Assembly: GCA_946998205.1 (NCBI GenBank)
Contig: CAMPYJ010000017.1
Location: 1 to 54,569, forward strand
Direction: 5' to 3'
DNA: 54,569 bases
Source: an uncultured Prevotella sp.
GTDB taxonomy: Bacteria; Bacteroidota; Bacteroidia; Bacteroidales; Bacteroidaceae
The position numbers and the translations under genes were made by a program. The notes beneath the pieces were generated by a model. It saw only the letters and a program-made list of their open reading frames with translations. It was not told where the DNA came from and did not search any database. Positions 45,301-54,033 of this stretch are shown here, in pieces. Each line of letters begins with the position of its first letter. The first letter of the stretch is position 1.

Positions 45301-48300
45301 GCCAAAGCCTTCACTCATATAGCGGCCTTGAAGATTCACCGTTCCGAAATCAGACATCTGTACATTCAGGTTACCCTGTGCCGCCCAACCGCCTTCGTTG
45401 TTGTATTCAAGCAAGCGAAGCTCATTGACCCACACCTCACCCGACTTCACTTCGCCCGCTTTGTTGCGCACGCCAATCATCATGGTCTTCACCTCTCCCA
45501 GCGTAGGATTACCCATCACGCTGATTTTGTTGTTGGGTTTGTCGGGATCGTAGCGTGTGTAAACCCGGTTATACGACGCTTGTCCTTGCGTTTTGTCTTT
45601 GTTTCTCTGCCGCTTCAGGTCGGTGAACAGCTTCAAAGGAATATCCAGCATGTTCTCCTCGGGCCACACTTCGCGCACATCCGACAACGAGTAGCGGTTG
45701 TATTCCTTAGGCGCCGTCAGCTTCAAGGGTATCTCATACTCGTAGTAGTTGCTCTTATAATCATTGCCCAAGCGTACGAAAACAGCCAGCTGTCCATCCT
45801 GCAAATTGGTCGTGTTCTGCGCCATGGCGTTGGCATGCACAAACATTTGCAGGCGTTTATACTGACGCAAATCGACTGAAGAGTTCTTATAAACCGCCTT
45901 GGCATCACCCGTAGCGAGATTTGAAACCACGATATCCAACGCCTGTTCGTTGGCCTCAACCAGCTGACGTTGCGTGGGATCTTGCTCTCTCTTAATGCCG
46001 GGAGGCAACACATAGTTGACAGGCGTCTTGTCGTTGTTCTCCTCTATGTTGACCGAACTCACCGACATGGTGCCCGAATTGGAGCCCGCAGGATTGAGTT
46101 GCTGCTCGTATATGCGCCAATCTCCACGCACCAAATCGAAGCTACCGAATCGCAATACGATGGGTTTCTCAAACCCTGTGAGAAACATTCGCATGAAACG
46201 AATGCTGGTGAAGTCGGAGATAGATCCGAAACGGCGTTCGTATTCGCGTATCGGAATGCGGAACTGATACCAGGTGACGCGTTCCTTTTTCTTGTTTCGC
46301 AGGGGCGCTATGGCATCACGTTTGTCTACGATGAAGTTCTTTCCAACAACCAAGTCTTCCGGACGGATGGACACATGATACTGAAAATACTTCTCGTATT
46401 CATTCAGGGTGTAGTCTTGATTGATGTCTTCCACGTCGGGCGTGGCTTTGTACGACGTGTCATAACGCTCGCCGCGCGTATCGGTGTCGGGCGAGTTTCC
46501 TTGCGGATTGTTGATGTATTTGTACCGCCTTAAGATGGAAGCCCGCATCTCATCGTAGTCGCGTCCACGGAAATAATGATAGTCATCGTTGGCCACGTCG
46601 TTCAAAATGGCATTGAACACCTCTGGATTCACCTTGCCCTGAATCTGTTTCAAGAAGTCTTGATAAGCCTCAAAGTTTTTCTCTTCCTCGTCAGTCAGGC
46701 CGTTGAAGCCCAGGTCTTGCAAAGCTCTCGCCCCCTTGTTCGTGGCAAAAGCATACGTTACGGTGGCCGGTGTGGGAATCTTTCCCCATTGGGTTGTGAT
46801 ATAAGTTTGCGTTCCATCGACGGGAAGTCCACTCTCATAAAACTTCTTTCCGTCATGAAGGATGTCCTCGCTAACCTCACCTAAGTTGATATAGAAGTCG
46901 CCTCCGTACTCGCTGGCCGTACCTTCTCGGCGGGTATAGATGAACGGGTCGAGCATCCAGAACTCGACATACTCGATGTTGGACGATTCAAAATCGCTGT
47001 AATCCAGCTTCCGCATCATGCCCCCCCACTTCTGTCTGGGGTTGTTGAGCAACCCCTTTGCCGTCAAATCAGGGTTGAAGTTGTACGGTCCGCGTTCGCT
47101 TGGATAGTATGCGAGGTTGAGAATTGGAATGGTAGCGGTGGCTCCACTGTAACTACTTTGGTCGCGCTTGGGATACAACTCCCTGACATACACCTCGCGG
47201 ACGTAATGATTGGACAGCTGTTCCAAGTCGCTCTTGATGTGCTTTGGCGTCAAAGAACTGCTGCGACGTGTGAACAACGGGTCGATGGTATACCAGGCCA
47301 AGAGCGCCCGGTTGTAGCCACTGCGCAGGGTAGTCTTGTCACTATACTCGGGAAACATCGACGGCACGCTCGACAAGACCCACGACGTTGGCGTTGAAAC
47401 ATCTATCTTGTTGGTTGTATTCTCAAAGTCATCAAGATACGAGGCGTTGTCTTGCGTGCCGTGACTTTGCCCCGCGATGAGCTGCGCGAACTCGGCATTG
47501 AGCGAGATGTTCGATGGTTGCGTAAGGTGCAAGAATGGAATTTTGTCCAACACGTTGGTGAGCCACTGGCTTTCCTTCTTCCAGTTTAGGTTGACGCCCC
47601 AAAGGGTATTGTTCAACGGCTCTGACCCCATGCTCACCTTGTTGGTCAAGGCTTGTTCGGAAAGATGCTGCAACGTACCGCTCAACTGAAGGTTCTTGCT
47701 GAAGTCGTACTGCCAGTTCAAGCCGAACATCGTCTTCCGTTCCTGTGCGAAGTCGGTGTTACTCTCCAGCGAAACGTTGACGTTTGTCCCCGCGTTGATG
47801 ATGCTTTGGTTCAAGATGGTCACCTCACCTGCCGCATAGTCAACCGAGTAGTCTACATTCTCCGTGAGCCTGACGCCGCCAGCCGTCACCACCACCGACC
47901 CTTGCGGCACGTTGTAGGCGCCCAAGGAGATGACGTTGGCCGCGGAACCCTTGAACTGTCCCGTCAGCACATACTTGTTTTTCTCGGCTATTTGCTTGGC
48001 TACGGTCTTGGTAGAATCATACAACTCGGTGAAAGCATACCGCCTGGCTTTCTCCTCTTTCACGCCTTTGCTCACCAAATAGTGGTAAATATACGCCCCG
48101 AAAGGCTCGGCCACGGGGAAGAACACGCGCCCGTCGCTCACCGTATAACCCTCCACGAAGTCAAAGTAGCCGTTGCTATGCGGCTTGTTGTTGTTATCCA
48201 GTCGGTCGGCACCTAGCAGTCGTATGATGGGCTGGTCCTTCACTTGAGGCTCGGGAATATAGGAGAGATAAACGCCGGCGGTATCACTTTGGAACTTCAC

Positions 48301-49977
48301 ATCCAAGCGAAACTTCTCACGCTCCACCCTACTGGCCAACTCGTACACGTTCTTCATCATCAGTCTCCAGTTGCCTTGTCGTGGGTTGTTGCTGGTGTTT
48401 TTGAGCGACTTGACGAACAACGCCGCGTTCACGTCGGTCACGTCACTGGCGAACTCGCCCACCTGATAGGTAGCGCCACCGTAAGTATACTCGTACGCCA
48501 CGGCCAACACCTGGTCGGTTTGCAATCCCATGCGCAGCGAAACGTAACCCAATGCCGTGTTAACCGTGTATTCAGAGGGATTCAACAGGCGCGCGCGTTC
48601 CAGCTTCTCATAGTCCACACCGCCCACGAGTCCGCCCCCATCGAGCACCGTTGTCGACTGGTCGATGTTGCGTGCCGACGCAAGTTGCCCCACCATCGTG
48701 CCGTATTCGGTATTCGCATTGTTAGATGGAACCGCCTGTCCCGTGGCACTCCACTGGCTATTAGAGATGTATTTATTCTCGCCCAAGTCGGTCAATGCGA
48801 TGATGTTTCGGGTGTTTGTGGTGACACCCGAATTGTTGGTGACCCAGATTTCCACCCGATTGATCTTCACGCCCGACGTAAGATTGGGCAGCGACCTCAT
48901 GTTGTCGTCGTACGTCTGACGGAAGTATTGTGACAAAAAGAAATGCCGATTCTCCTCATAGTTGGCCACATTAATCTCGAACGGCGTAAACTGCGCACCG
49001 CCGCGCGACGACACACTCTTGTCGGCCGACTTCTTCTGCGAGGCCACCATCTGCAACTTGAGCTTGCCAAACTGCATGTCCGTGCGCAGACCGAACAGCG
49101 AACTGGCTCCCTTGATCAACGAAGAATTGGACGGAAACGACACGTTGCCCGCCTCTACCAGCTTGATAATCTCATCCTCCTTGCCGTCGTATTTCAGTTT
49201 AAGGTTCTGCGCGTCGAAGTCAAACGTGGCGTCGGTGTTGTAGTTGAGGTTCATGTTCACCTTGTCACCCACCCGACCATTGACGTTAAGATTAATCTTC
49301 TCGTCAAAGTTCATTGTGGTCATCTTGCGGTTGCGGATAGGCAACGAGGGGTTGTCTATCTTCTTCACCGTGCCGCCAAACTTCAGTTCGGCCGTTCCCT
49401 GCGTCTTGATGCGCACGCCCCCCGGACCGAATATCTTCTCGGCCGGCCCCAGTTCAAAGTGCATGTCGGTGAAGTCGAACTTGTCTTTCCCTTTGTTTTC
49501 AAAGATTTCTGCGTTCTTCGAGCGGAAATACTGTCTGAAAAGCCGTTTCTCACTCCATGCCCGATACTCCTCCGGCGTCATCATGATGGGTGCGTTGAGC
49601 CACGCCGCACCGATTTTCGAGCCGATGACATACCGGTTAAGGGTATCGTTGTAAATCACATCCTGCTGTAGATTTCGAGGGCGTTTCAAGTCCAATGGAC
49701 TCTGATTCAGGTCGTCAATCGTCACCGGGAGCGTGCGTTGAATCTTCCAACGCGGGTTCAACAACGAGTCGGGGATGTTGAGGTCATCGTCCAACTGGGG
49801 CTGGGCCTTGACGTTGACGGTGTCTTTCCGCCTCGTTTCCAACCGCTTCCCTGTCCGCTGCCTGCTGGTTGTACGCGTGCGGTTGTCTTGCCAAAAGGGC
49901 ACGCGCATGGCATAGCCAGCCATACTCATGACGAGCAAAGCCACGACGAAACCATATATACGCCTTTTATTCCGCAT
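42349..49977 (-). CDS. sprA: SprA/Sov, T9SS outer-membrane translocon protein
   Basis: 2542 aa, the usual size for SprA/Sov, the giant beta-barrel through which type IX cargo leaves the cell (also needed for gliding in Flavobacteria). The N-terminus (KRRIYGFVVALLVMSMAGYAM) is a signal sequence. Recognisable blocks include LSNHYVREVYVRELYPKRDQ, YDFSKNLQLSGTLQHL, DDFENTTNKIDVSTPTSWVLSSVP, YVEFWMLDPFI and GEVWVNELRLLEYNNEGGWAAQGNLNVQMSDFGTVNLQGRYMSEGFGGLEEG, all typical of the SprA family. The C-terminus ends in beta strands (DFGVSLKFSLTR). It follows ruvA with 41 bp between, a neighbourhood also seen in other Bacteroidetes. It explains how the four sorting-domain proteins in this window are exported. 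Confidence 0.95.
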   Translation of the reverse strand: MRNKRRIYGFVVALLVMSMAGYAMRVPFWQDNRTRTTSRQRTGKRLETRRKDTVNVKAQPQLDDDLNIPDSLLNPRWKIQRTLPVTIDDLNQSPLDLKRPRNLQQDVIYNDTLNRYVIGSKIGAAWLNAPIMMTPEEYRAWSEKRLFRQYFRSKNAEIFENKGKDKFDFTDMHFELGPAEKIFGPGGVRIKTQGTAELKFGGTVKKIDNPSLPIRNRKMTTMNFDEKINLNVNGRVGDKVNMNLNYNTDATFDFDAQNLKLKYDGKEDEIIKLVEAGNVSFPSNSSLIKGASSLFGLRTDMQFGKLKLQMVASQKKSADKSVSSRGGAQFTPFEINVANYEENRHFFLSQYFRQTYDDNMRSLPNLTSGVKINRVEIWVTNNSGVTTNTRNIIALTDLGENKYISNSQWSATGQAVPSNNANTEYGTMVGQLASARNIDQSTTVLDGGGLVGGVDYEKLERARLLNPSEYTVNTALGYVSLRMGLQTDQVLAVAYEYTYGGATYQVGEFASDVTDVNAALFVKSLKNTSNNPRQGNWRLMMKNVYELASRVEREKFRLDVKFQSDTAGVYLSYIPEPQVKDQPIIRLLGADRLDNNNKPHSNGYFDFVEGYTVSDGRVFFPVAEPFGAYIYHYLVSKGVKEEKARRYAFTELYDSTKTVAKQIAEKNKYVLTGQFKGSAANVISLGAYNVPQGSVVVTAGGVRLTENVDYSVDYAAGEVTILNQSIINAGTNVNVSLESNTDFAQERKTMFGLNWQYDFSKNLQLSGTLQHLSEQALTNKVSMGSEPLNNTLWGVNLNWKKESQWLTNVLDKIPFLHLTQPSNISLNAEFAQLIAGQSHGTQDNASYLDDFENTTNKIDVSTPTSWVLSSVPSMFPEYSDKTTLRSGYNRALLAWYTIDPLFTRRSSSLTPKHIKSDLEQLSNHYVREVYVRELYPKRDQSSYSGATATIPILNLAYYPSERGPYNFNPDLTAKGLLNNPRQKWGGMMRKLDYSDFESSNIEYVEFWMLDPFIYTRREGTASEYGGDFYINLGEVSEDILHDGKKFYESGLPVDGTQTYITTQWGKIPTPATVTYAFATNKGARALQDLGFNGLTDEEEKNFEAYQDFLKQIQGKVNPEVFNAILNDVANDDYHYFRGRDYDEMRASILRRYKYINNPQGNSPDTDTRGERYDTSYKATPDVEDINQDYTLNEYEKYFQYHVSIRPEDLVVGKNFIVDKRDAIAPLRNKKKERVTWYQFRIPIREYERRFGSISDFTSIRFMRMFLTGFEKPIVLRFGSFDLVRGDWRIYEQQLNPAGSNSGTMSVSSVNIEENNDKTPVNYVLPPGIKREQDPTQRQLVEANEQALDIVVSNLATGDAKAVYKNSSVDLRQYKRLQMFVHANAMAQNTTNLQDGQLAVFVRLGNDYKSNYYEYEIPLKLTAPKEYNRYSLSDVREVWPEENMLDIPLKLFTDLKRQRNKDKTQGQASYNRVYTRYDPDKPNNKISVMGNPTLGEVKTMMIGVRNKAGEVKSGEVWVNELRLLEYNNEGGWAAQGNLNVQMSDFGTVNLQGRYMSEGFGGLEEGVAQRSTDDYQNYSVTANFELGKFFPEKAHVSAPLYYSVQKEQLSPKYNPLDTDMRLKDALDAASNRQERDSIESIAVTKTTNTNFSLSNVRVGIQTKRHPMPYDPANFSFSYSHSHRNTSGETTVYEKEDSWNGSLSYSWMPVFKPLEPFRKIKSASKWFDILKRFGLNWLPQNIAFNTDMTRNYYELQERDMQDLGGSQLPLTFNQQFMWNRDFTLRWDLTKNIHMNFQSGTQAEIEEPYTPVNKDLYPDRYSAWKDSVRTSIRNFGTPLDYRQQFSLSYQLPLNLIPIFDWVNADANYSSNYSWVRGTRLEDGTSLGNIVTTNRRVNVNGRFDLQRLYNHVPFLKAANDRFNREPQRDAANRSRYPRTIDGDGNRNTQNKHARNAARRSAQDAKAEAQKKQLPKNKRGFEQQITLLPDTTITVNHGKRSKRLIVSARTEDGKAYHLKYRKIDPNTIRIKNKVDSALKLKITVLTKEPLENKGWYRTAQSVARLLMMVRNVSMSYRDDYAMTLPGFLPAVGDAFGQTKAPGALSPGLDFAFGMVDDAYIERARENDWLLMSDSVATPATSNRTQDLQLRMTLEPVRNFKIDLNASRTQTTSRSVQYMYQGNPTTQTGNFTMTTLSLRSAFEGIGDAGNGFRSKSFDDFCRSLDGFRQRVEAQYAGFVYPKGTPLAGQPFEAANGGVDRYSSDVMIPAFLSAYTSMGGHSLNIFPSLARLLPNWTIRYSGLGKLPWLRDVFKSVTLNHSYKSIFAIGSYTSYSTFQEFMNGLGFITNATTGMPVPSSMYNVSAVSINEAFSPLLGLDVTFNNNMTTRLEYRSTRVLSLSSTSVQINEAVSRDWVLGMAYKVNNLELFGGSRRRAARRATGNGQQRKQQRNGSNGSRNGARSNRDLNLRLDLSYRQQASICRDIATMTSAASSGNTAFKFQFSADYTLSRLLTMTLYYDQQTNTPLLSSSSFPTTTHDFGVSLKFSLTR

Positions 49978-50018
49978 GCTGACCTACCGCGATTGACACG
50001 TACCTCTACACGGCACGC

Positions 50019-50633
50019 TTACTTGATTTGCTTCAATGCCAACTTCACCACCTGCTCTACCGGCAGCGACGGGTCGGCTGTCAGAATGCCCTCCACCACT
50101 TTGGCGCTGGGCGCTGGCGAGAAACCCAGCATGGTGAGCGCACTCACCGCCTCGTCTCGGATACCGGCGTTCACCGCCGTCGCAGGCTCACCGCCCACAT
50201 GCAGCTCGGCGGCGATGCCGCTGCTCGCGATTTTGTCGCGCAGGTCCACGATGATGCGCTGTGCCGTTTTCAGTCCGATGCCTTTGACGGCCTTCAACAT
50301 CCGCTCGTCACCACTGGCGATGACGTTGCACAACTCGGCCGGCGAGAGCGTCGACAAAATCATGCGGGCCGTGTTGGCGCCCACGCCAGACACGGTGATG
50401 AGCAGGCGATACAACTCGCGTTCCTGCTTCGAGAAGAAGCCGTAGAGCGTGAAATTGTCATCACGTCCGCCCGTCACCAACGCCTCATGCACATACAGCT
50501 TCACCTCTTTCTTACCCTGAATGGCGCCGTAAGTGTTCAGCGAGATGTTCAATCCATAGCCCACACCCGCGGCTTCGAGCACGGCCAGTGCGGGAGTTAA
50601 TTCGGTCAATTCACCCCTGATGTATTCTATCAT
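50019..50633 (-). CDS. ruvA: Holliday junction DNA helicase subunit RuvA
   Basis: 204 aa, standard length. N-terminal OB-fold (MIEYIRGELTELTPALAVLEAAGVGYGLNISLNTY), then two helix-hairpin-helix motifs: YRLLITVSGVGANTARMILS and RMLKAVKGIGLKTAQRIIVDLRDKI. The last ~50 residues are the flexible domain III that contacts RuvB (AVSALTMLGFSPAPSAKVVEGIL). It holds four-way junctions flat so that RuvB can drive branch migration. It lies just upstream of sprA in the same direction and probably shares its transcript. Confidence 0.95.
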   Translation of the reverse strand: MIEYIRGELTELTPALAVLEAAGVGYGLNISLNTYGAIQGKKEVKLYVHEALVTGGRDDNFTLYGFFSKQERELYRLLITVSGVGANTARMILSTLSPAELCNVIASGDERMLKAVKGIGLKTAQRIIVDLRDKIASSGIAAELHVGGEPATAVNAGIRDEAVSALTMLGFSPAPSAKVVEGILTADPSLPVEQVVKLALKQIK

Positions 50634-50760
50634 GTGTTATAATATGTGTATATACGCTTGGGATAACGCAGCAAAGGCCCGCTTATTGCGTGGCGCATGG
50701 AAAGAATGAAACTCGCAGCACAGCCGTCATCCAACCTCTTACGCATACGGGTGACATTTT

Positions 50761-50870
50761 CAACTCATGACATTGGAGTTTTTAGAGCATTGAGTTTGGA
50801 TGGCAAACCCATTGAGCTTGAAGGCCAAAGTCAACGGGTTTACCATCCTAAGTCAATGGCTTGTTTTTGT
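50761..50870. repeat. 22-bp-period tandem array, locus 5 (five units)
   Basis: Units start at 50761, 50783, 50805, 50827 and 50849 (CAACTCATGACATTGG, TAGAGCATTGAGTTTGG, AAACCCATTGAGCTTG, AAAGTCAACGGGTTTACC, TAAGTCAATGGCTTG). It is in exact phase over 110 bp. The array lies between the divergent genes ruvA and ddh, ending about 85 bp before the ddh promoter, so it could affect either gene. A 69-codon open frame through it is a by-product. Confidence 0.75.
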
Positions 50871-50955
50871 AACCAAAAAGCGTTCGCAACATTCAAAGAA
50901 ATGTAAAAAATGCGATTATCCTTTTAAATCATCCTTGTTTGTCTGGAGAAATTTA

Positions 50956-50963
50956 TAATTTTG
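50956..50963 (+). promoter_or_regulatory. -7 promoter element of ddh
   Basis: TAATTTTG matches TAnnTTTG; a TTTG at 50938-50941 is only 14 bp upstream, closer than usual. The leader to the start codon at 51071 is about 100 nt. Confidence 0.45.
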
Positions 50964-51070
50964 CGAACGATTATCCTATTTACAGACATAAAAAAGATTG
51001 TTTAACGCATCCGGCACGAGCATGGATTGTCACGCTCGGCCGGTCGCAACAAATTAAAAGAAAATCAATT

Positions 51071-51970
51071 ATGAAGAAAATCAGAGCCGCCGTAGTAGGC
51101 TACGGCAACATTGGACACTATGCCGTTCAGACATTGGAAGCCTCAGAAGATTTTGAGATAGCCGGCATCGTACGCCGCCAGGGTGCCGAGAACAAACCAG
51201 CCGAGCTGGCCGCTTACAAGGTTGTGAAGGATATAAAAGAGCTGACAGACGTGGACGTGGCCATCCTGGCGACGCCTACACGCAGCTGCCTGGAGTACGC
51301 CAGACAGATTTTACCCCTTGGCATCAACACCGTGGACAGCTTTGACATCCACACCGACATCGTTGACTACCGCGCAACCCTGATGCCCTTGTGCAAGCAG
51401 CACCATGCGGTGAGCGTCATCAGTGCGGGATGGGATCCGGGTTCCGACTCCATCGTGCGCACGCTCATGCAGAGCTTGGCACCCAAAGGTCTTAGCTACA
51501 CCAACTTCGGCCCAGGCATGTCGATGGGGCACAGCGTGTGCGCCCGCAGCAAGAAGGGCGTGAAAAACGCGCTGTCGATGACCATTCCTCTGGGCGAGGG
51601 CATCCACCGGCGCATGGTATACGTGGAACTGGAAGACGGTGCCACGCTCGACGAGGTGACCAAGGAAATCAAGTCCGACCCCTATTTCGCACACGACGAG
51701 ACACATGTCATGGCCGTTGAGTCGGTCGACGCGGTGCGTGACATGGGACACGGCGTACACTTGGTGCGCAAGGGAGTGAGCGGCACCACGCAAAACCAGC
51801 GCATGGAGTTCAACATGAGCATCAACAACCCGGCGCTCACCGCACAAGTATTGGTCAACGTGGCACGCGCCAGCATGCGCCAACAGCCAGGATGTTACAC
51901 CATGGTGGAGCTTCCTGTCATCGACATGCTGCCCGGTGAGCGTGAAGACCTGATAAAGCACTTGGTGTGA
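51071..51970 (+). CDS. ddh: meso-Diaminopimelate D-dehydrogenase
   Basis: 299 aa from MKKIRAAVVGYGNIG; the open frame starts at 50939, but the upstream part has no homology-like features and the -7 element lies inside it. Converts tetrahydrodipicolinate, ammonia and NADPH to meso-diaminopimelate, a one-step route to the cell-wall and lysine precursor. The NADP-binding motif is VGYGNIG (9-15). SAGWDPGSDS is the characteristic substrate-binding stretch, and FGPGMSMGHS follows. The C-terminal QPGCYTMVELPVIDMLPG block also fits. Cytoplasmic dimer in known cases. A terminator follows. Confidence 0.93.
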   Translation: MKKIRAAVVGYGNIGHYAVQTLEASEDFEIAGIVRRQGAENKPAELAAYKVVKDIKELTDVDVAILATPTRSCLEYARQILPLGINTVDSFDIHTDIVDYRATLMPLCKQHHAVSVISAGWDPGSDSIVRTLMQSLAPKGLSYTNFGPGMSMGHSVCARSKKGVKNALSMTIPLGEGIHRRMVYVELEDGATLDEVTKEIKSDPYFAHDETHVMAVESVDAVRDMGHGVHLVRKGVSGTTQNQRMEFNMSINNPALTAQVLVNVARASMRQQPGCYTMVELPVIDMLPGEREDLIKHLV

Positions 51971-51998
51971 CAGTTCTGCACCACCCGGAGAAAAAACG

Positions 51999-52040
51999 AA
52001 AATCTGCAATGCCGTCAAACAGGTGTTGCAGATTTTTTTT
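51999..52040 (+). terminator. Terminator after ddh
   Basis: AAAATCTGCAA (51999-52009) pairs with TTGCAGATTTT (52026-52036), and the T run continues to 52040. It begins 29 bp after the ddh stop codon. Confidence 0.8.
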
Positions 52041-52096
52041 CTGAAGAAAAACGGCTTGAAATCTGTAAGCCCGGCAAAGAGGCGCAAACCTTGGAA

Positions 52097-52164
52097 GGGC
52101 GGTTCTATAAATCAGCTTTGACAGATTGTGAGACTTTTTTTTGAAGTCCATTTGCTTGTGAGTG
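52097..52164 (+). mobile_element. MITE-A fragment (left arm only)
   Basis: GGGCGGTTCTATAAATCA and about 50 further bases match the left arm of MITE-A up to TTGCTTGTGAGTGAG. The central palindrome and right arm are missing, and no target duplication is seen. It is a decayed or truncated copy, located between the ddh terminator and the BspA-like gene's promoter. Confidence 0.8.
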
Positions 52165-52330
52165 AGTTTCCACCCGCAACGCACATCATTTGGAATCAAA
52201 ATGCAGCGAACCTCAAGAAATAACCGTCTAATTGTCGGAAATAGCATGCATGGCATTTCAAAAGTAAACAGAATACCGAATAAAAATGATGTTTTGTCGG
52301 ATTAATATTGTTTTGTTGTGATTTTTTTCA

Positions 52331-52339
52331 TAAATTTGC
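52331..52339 (+). promoter_or_regulatory. -7 promoter element of the BspA-like gene
   Basis: TAAATTTGC matches TAnnTTTG and C. A TTTG lies 15 bp upstream (52312-52315), shorter than the ideal 20 bp. The start codon is at 52392. Confidence 0.5.
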
Positions 52340-52391
52340 GCATGTTTGTAGAAACGCAAAAATATTATATTGAAGTTAATTTAAAGTTAGT

Positions 52392-54032
52392 ATGATTATG
52401 AGAATTAAACCATTACTCTTAGCCTTAATGGCAGTCCTTCCACTTGCGTCAAACGCGCAAGTCATTAAAGACGGTGTGCTGACCGATGCCTCCGGAGCCC
52501 CCGTGAACTATGAAATACCCGATGGGGTTAAAGAAATTGGCGCACAAGTATTTATCTTCTCATCACTGAAGTCAGTCACCATTCCGGCTTCCGTGGAAGT
52601 CATTCATGAAATGGCATTTTACAATGCATCAAATTTGGAGAAAGTAACCTTCGCACCCAACAGCAAACTCAAAACCATTGGTGAACAGGCGTTTGAGGGC
52701 TGCACTGCGCTGAAAGAGATAGAGCTTCCAAACTCGCTCGATTCGCTTGGAAAAAGTGCGTTTACATGGTGTGAAGCGCTTAAAAAGGTAAAAATGCCAG
52801 CCCACTTGAAGAAAGTCTCCTACGGTGCGTTTTCAAGTTGCGGAAGCCTCGCGCAGGTTGATTTTCCAACGGGCATACAAGAAATTGGTGAATTCTCGTT
52901 CGCCAATTGCGCAAACCTCAAGAGCATCAACCTGAACGGCGTAAAAGTAATTGGCACAAAAGCGTTCTACAACTGCAAGACGCTGGCTGATGTGACATTG
53001 GGCGAAGGATTGGAAGAGTTGAAAGACAGCGTTTTTGAACGCTGCAATGCCTTGACTGAGCTCACCATACCCGCCTCAATGAAGAAAAGCGGAGCAAAGC
53101 TGTTCTTCCGATGCCCTAACTTTGAAGGTTTCAAAGTGGCGGAAGGAAGCCAATATATGATGGCGGAAAACGGTGTGTTATATTCCAAAAATAAAGAAAT
53201 GCTGTATGAGTGTCCACAAAAGTACAGTGCTGAAACGTTCGTTGTGCCAAACGAAACGAAACGCATTTACCACTACGCTTTCTTTGGTTGCAAAGACGTG
53301 AAAAGCATAAAGATACCGGCAACCCTCGAGCGATTGGGCGTGGCAGCATTGGCAAACAACGGCATGACTAAGTTCAACTTCGCGGGAAACGACAATCTAC
53401 CGGTTCGCGATGGCTGTATATACTACCGTGCAAATGGCAAATTAGTACTCATGGCAGTACCAACAAAAGGCGAAAGAAAAACGTTCGTGCTGTTGCCGGA
53501 AACAAGTCTTGTAGGCAACTATGCTTTCGCCTTCAACGAAACGGCAGCCGACATCTATATTCCCGAGACCTGCCTGGGCATTGGCGACATGGCTTTTTAT
53601 GCTTGTAAAGGCTTGAAAAACCTCTATTGCTACGGAATGAAGTCACCGCAGGTCGGAGAGTACTCGTTTGGACAACTGAACTTGCCCGGCATTCAATTGC
53701 ATGTAAAACCCAACGCACACGAGTCATACGCAAGCAGTAATTGGGTCTTTACGTTTGGCAGCGATATTACGGATGAATACCCTAAAGGTACAGACGGAAT
53801 TAATGGTGTGGAAAAACGCCAGACGAACATATGCGTGAACCGTTGGGGCAACGACGTGCGCATCATGGCAAACGCGGCCATCAAAGCCGTAGAACTTTAC
53901 TCGCTCGCAGGTGCGAAGATTGACGAAAAGCAAGTGAACGGCAACGAAGCGACAATGACACTTCCAACGGAAAATGTCAACATCGTAAAGGTGACATTAG
54001 AAAACGGAACGAAAAAGGTTGTGAAACTTTAA
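52392..54032 (+). CDS. BspA-like leucine-rich-repeat surface protein with T9SS sorting domain
   Basis: 546 aa. The signal peptide is MRIKPLLLALMAVLPLASNAQ (start at 52392, or the next ATG at 52398). At least eight LRR_5 units follow, such as LKSVTIPASVEVIHEMAFYNASNLEKVTFAPN and LKEIELPNSLDSLGKSAFTWCEALKKVKMP, extending to about residue 430. The C-terminal ~75 residues (ICVNRWGNDVRIMANAAIKAVELYSLAGAKI...VNIVKVTLENGTKKVVKL) form a T9SS sorting domain. Likely on the cell surface, in adhesion or binding of host or bacterial proteins. It is larger than, but of the same type as, the protein at 17156-18142. Its stop codon is 1 bp from the end of a MITE, which must replace the gene's native 3' flank. 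Confidence 0.88.
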   Translation: MIMRIKPLLLALMAVLPLASNAQVIKDGVLTDASGAPVNYEIPDGVKEIGAQVFIFSSLKSVTIPASVEVIHEMAFYNASNLEKVTFAPNSKLKTIGEQAFEGCTALKEIELPNSLDSLGKSAFTWCEALKKVKMPAHLKKVSYGAFSSCGSLAQVDFPTGIQEIGEFSFANCANLKSINLNGVKVIGTKAFYNCKTLADVTLGEGLEELKDSVFERCNALTELTIPASMKKSGAKLFFRCPNFEGFKVAEGSQYMMAENGVLYSKNKEMLYECPQKYSAETFVVPNETKRIYHYAFFGCKDVKSIKIPATLERLGVAALANNGMTKFNFAGNDNLPVRDGCIYYRANGKLVLMAVPTKGERKTFVLLPETSLVGNYAFAFNETAADIYIPETCLGIGDMAFYACKGLKNLYCYGMKSPQVGEYSFGQLNLPGIQLHVKPNAHESYASSNWVFTFGSDITDEYPKGTDGINGVEKRQTNICVNRWGNDVRIMANAAIKAVELYSLAGAKIDEKQVNGNEATMTLPTENVNIVKVTLENGTKKVVKL

Positions 54033-54033
54033 A

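Noticed and set aside
44044..49671. Long plus-strand frames opposite sprA (44044-44691, 44938-45879, 47653-48216, 48244-48933, 48943-49671)
   Set aside because: Mirror frames of a GC-richer gene; amino-acid composition is odd and no domain is visible.
50697..50906. 69-codon plus-strand frame before ddh
   Set aside because: It runs through the 22-bp array, whose length (not a multiple of three per unit) is unrelated to codons.
50939..51070. N-terminal extension of ddh to 50939
   Set aside because: The extension covers the -7 promoter element, and the Rossmann motif begins directly at the Met at 51071.
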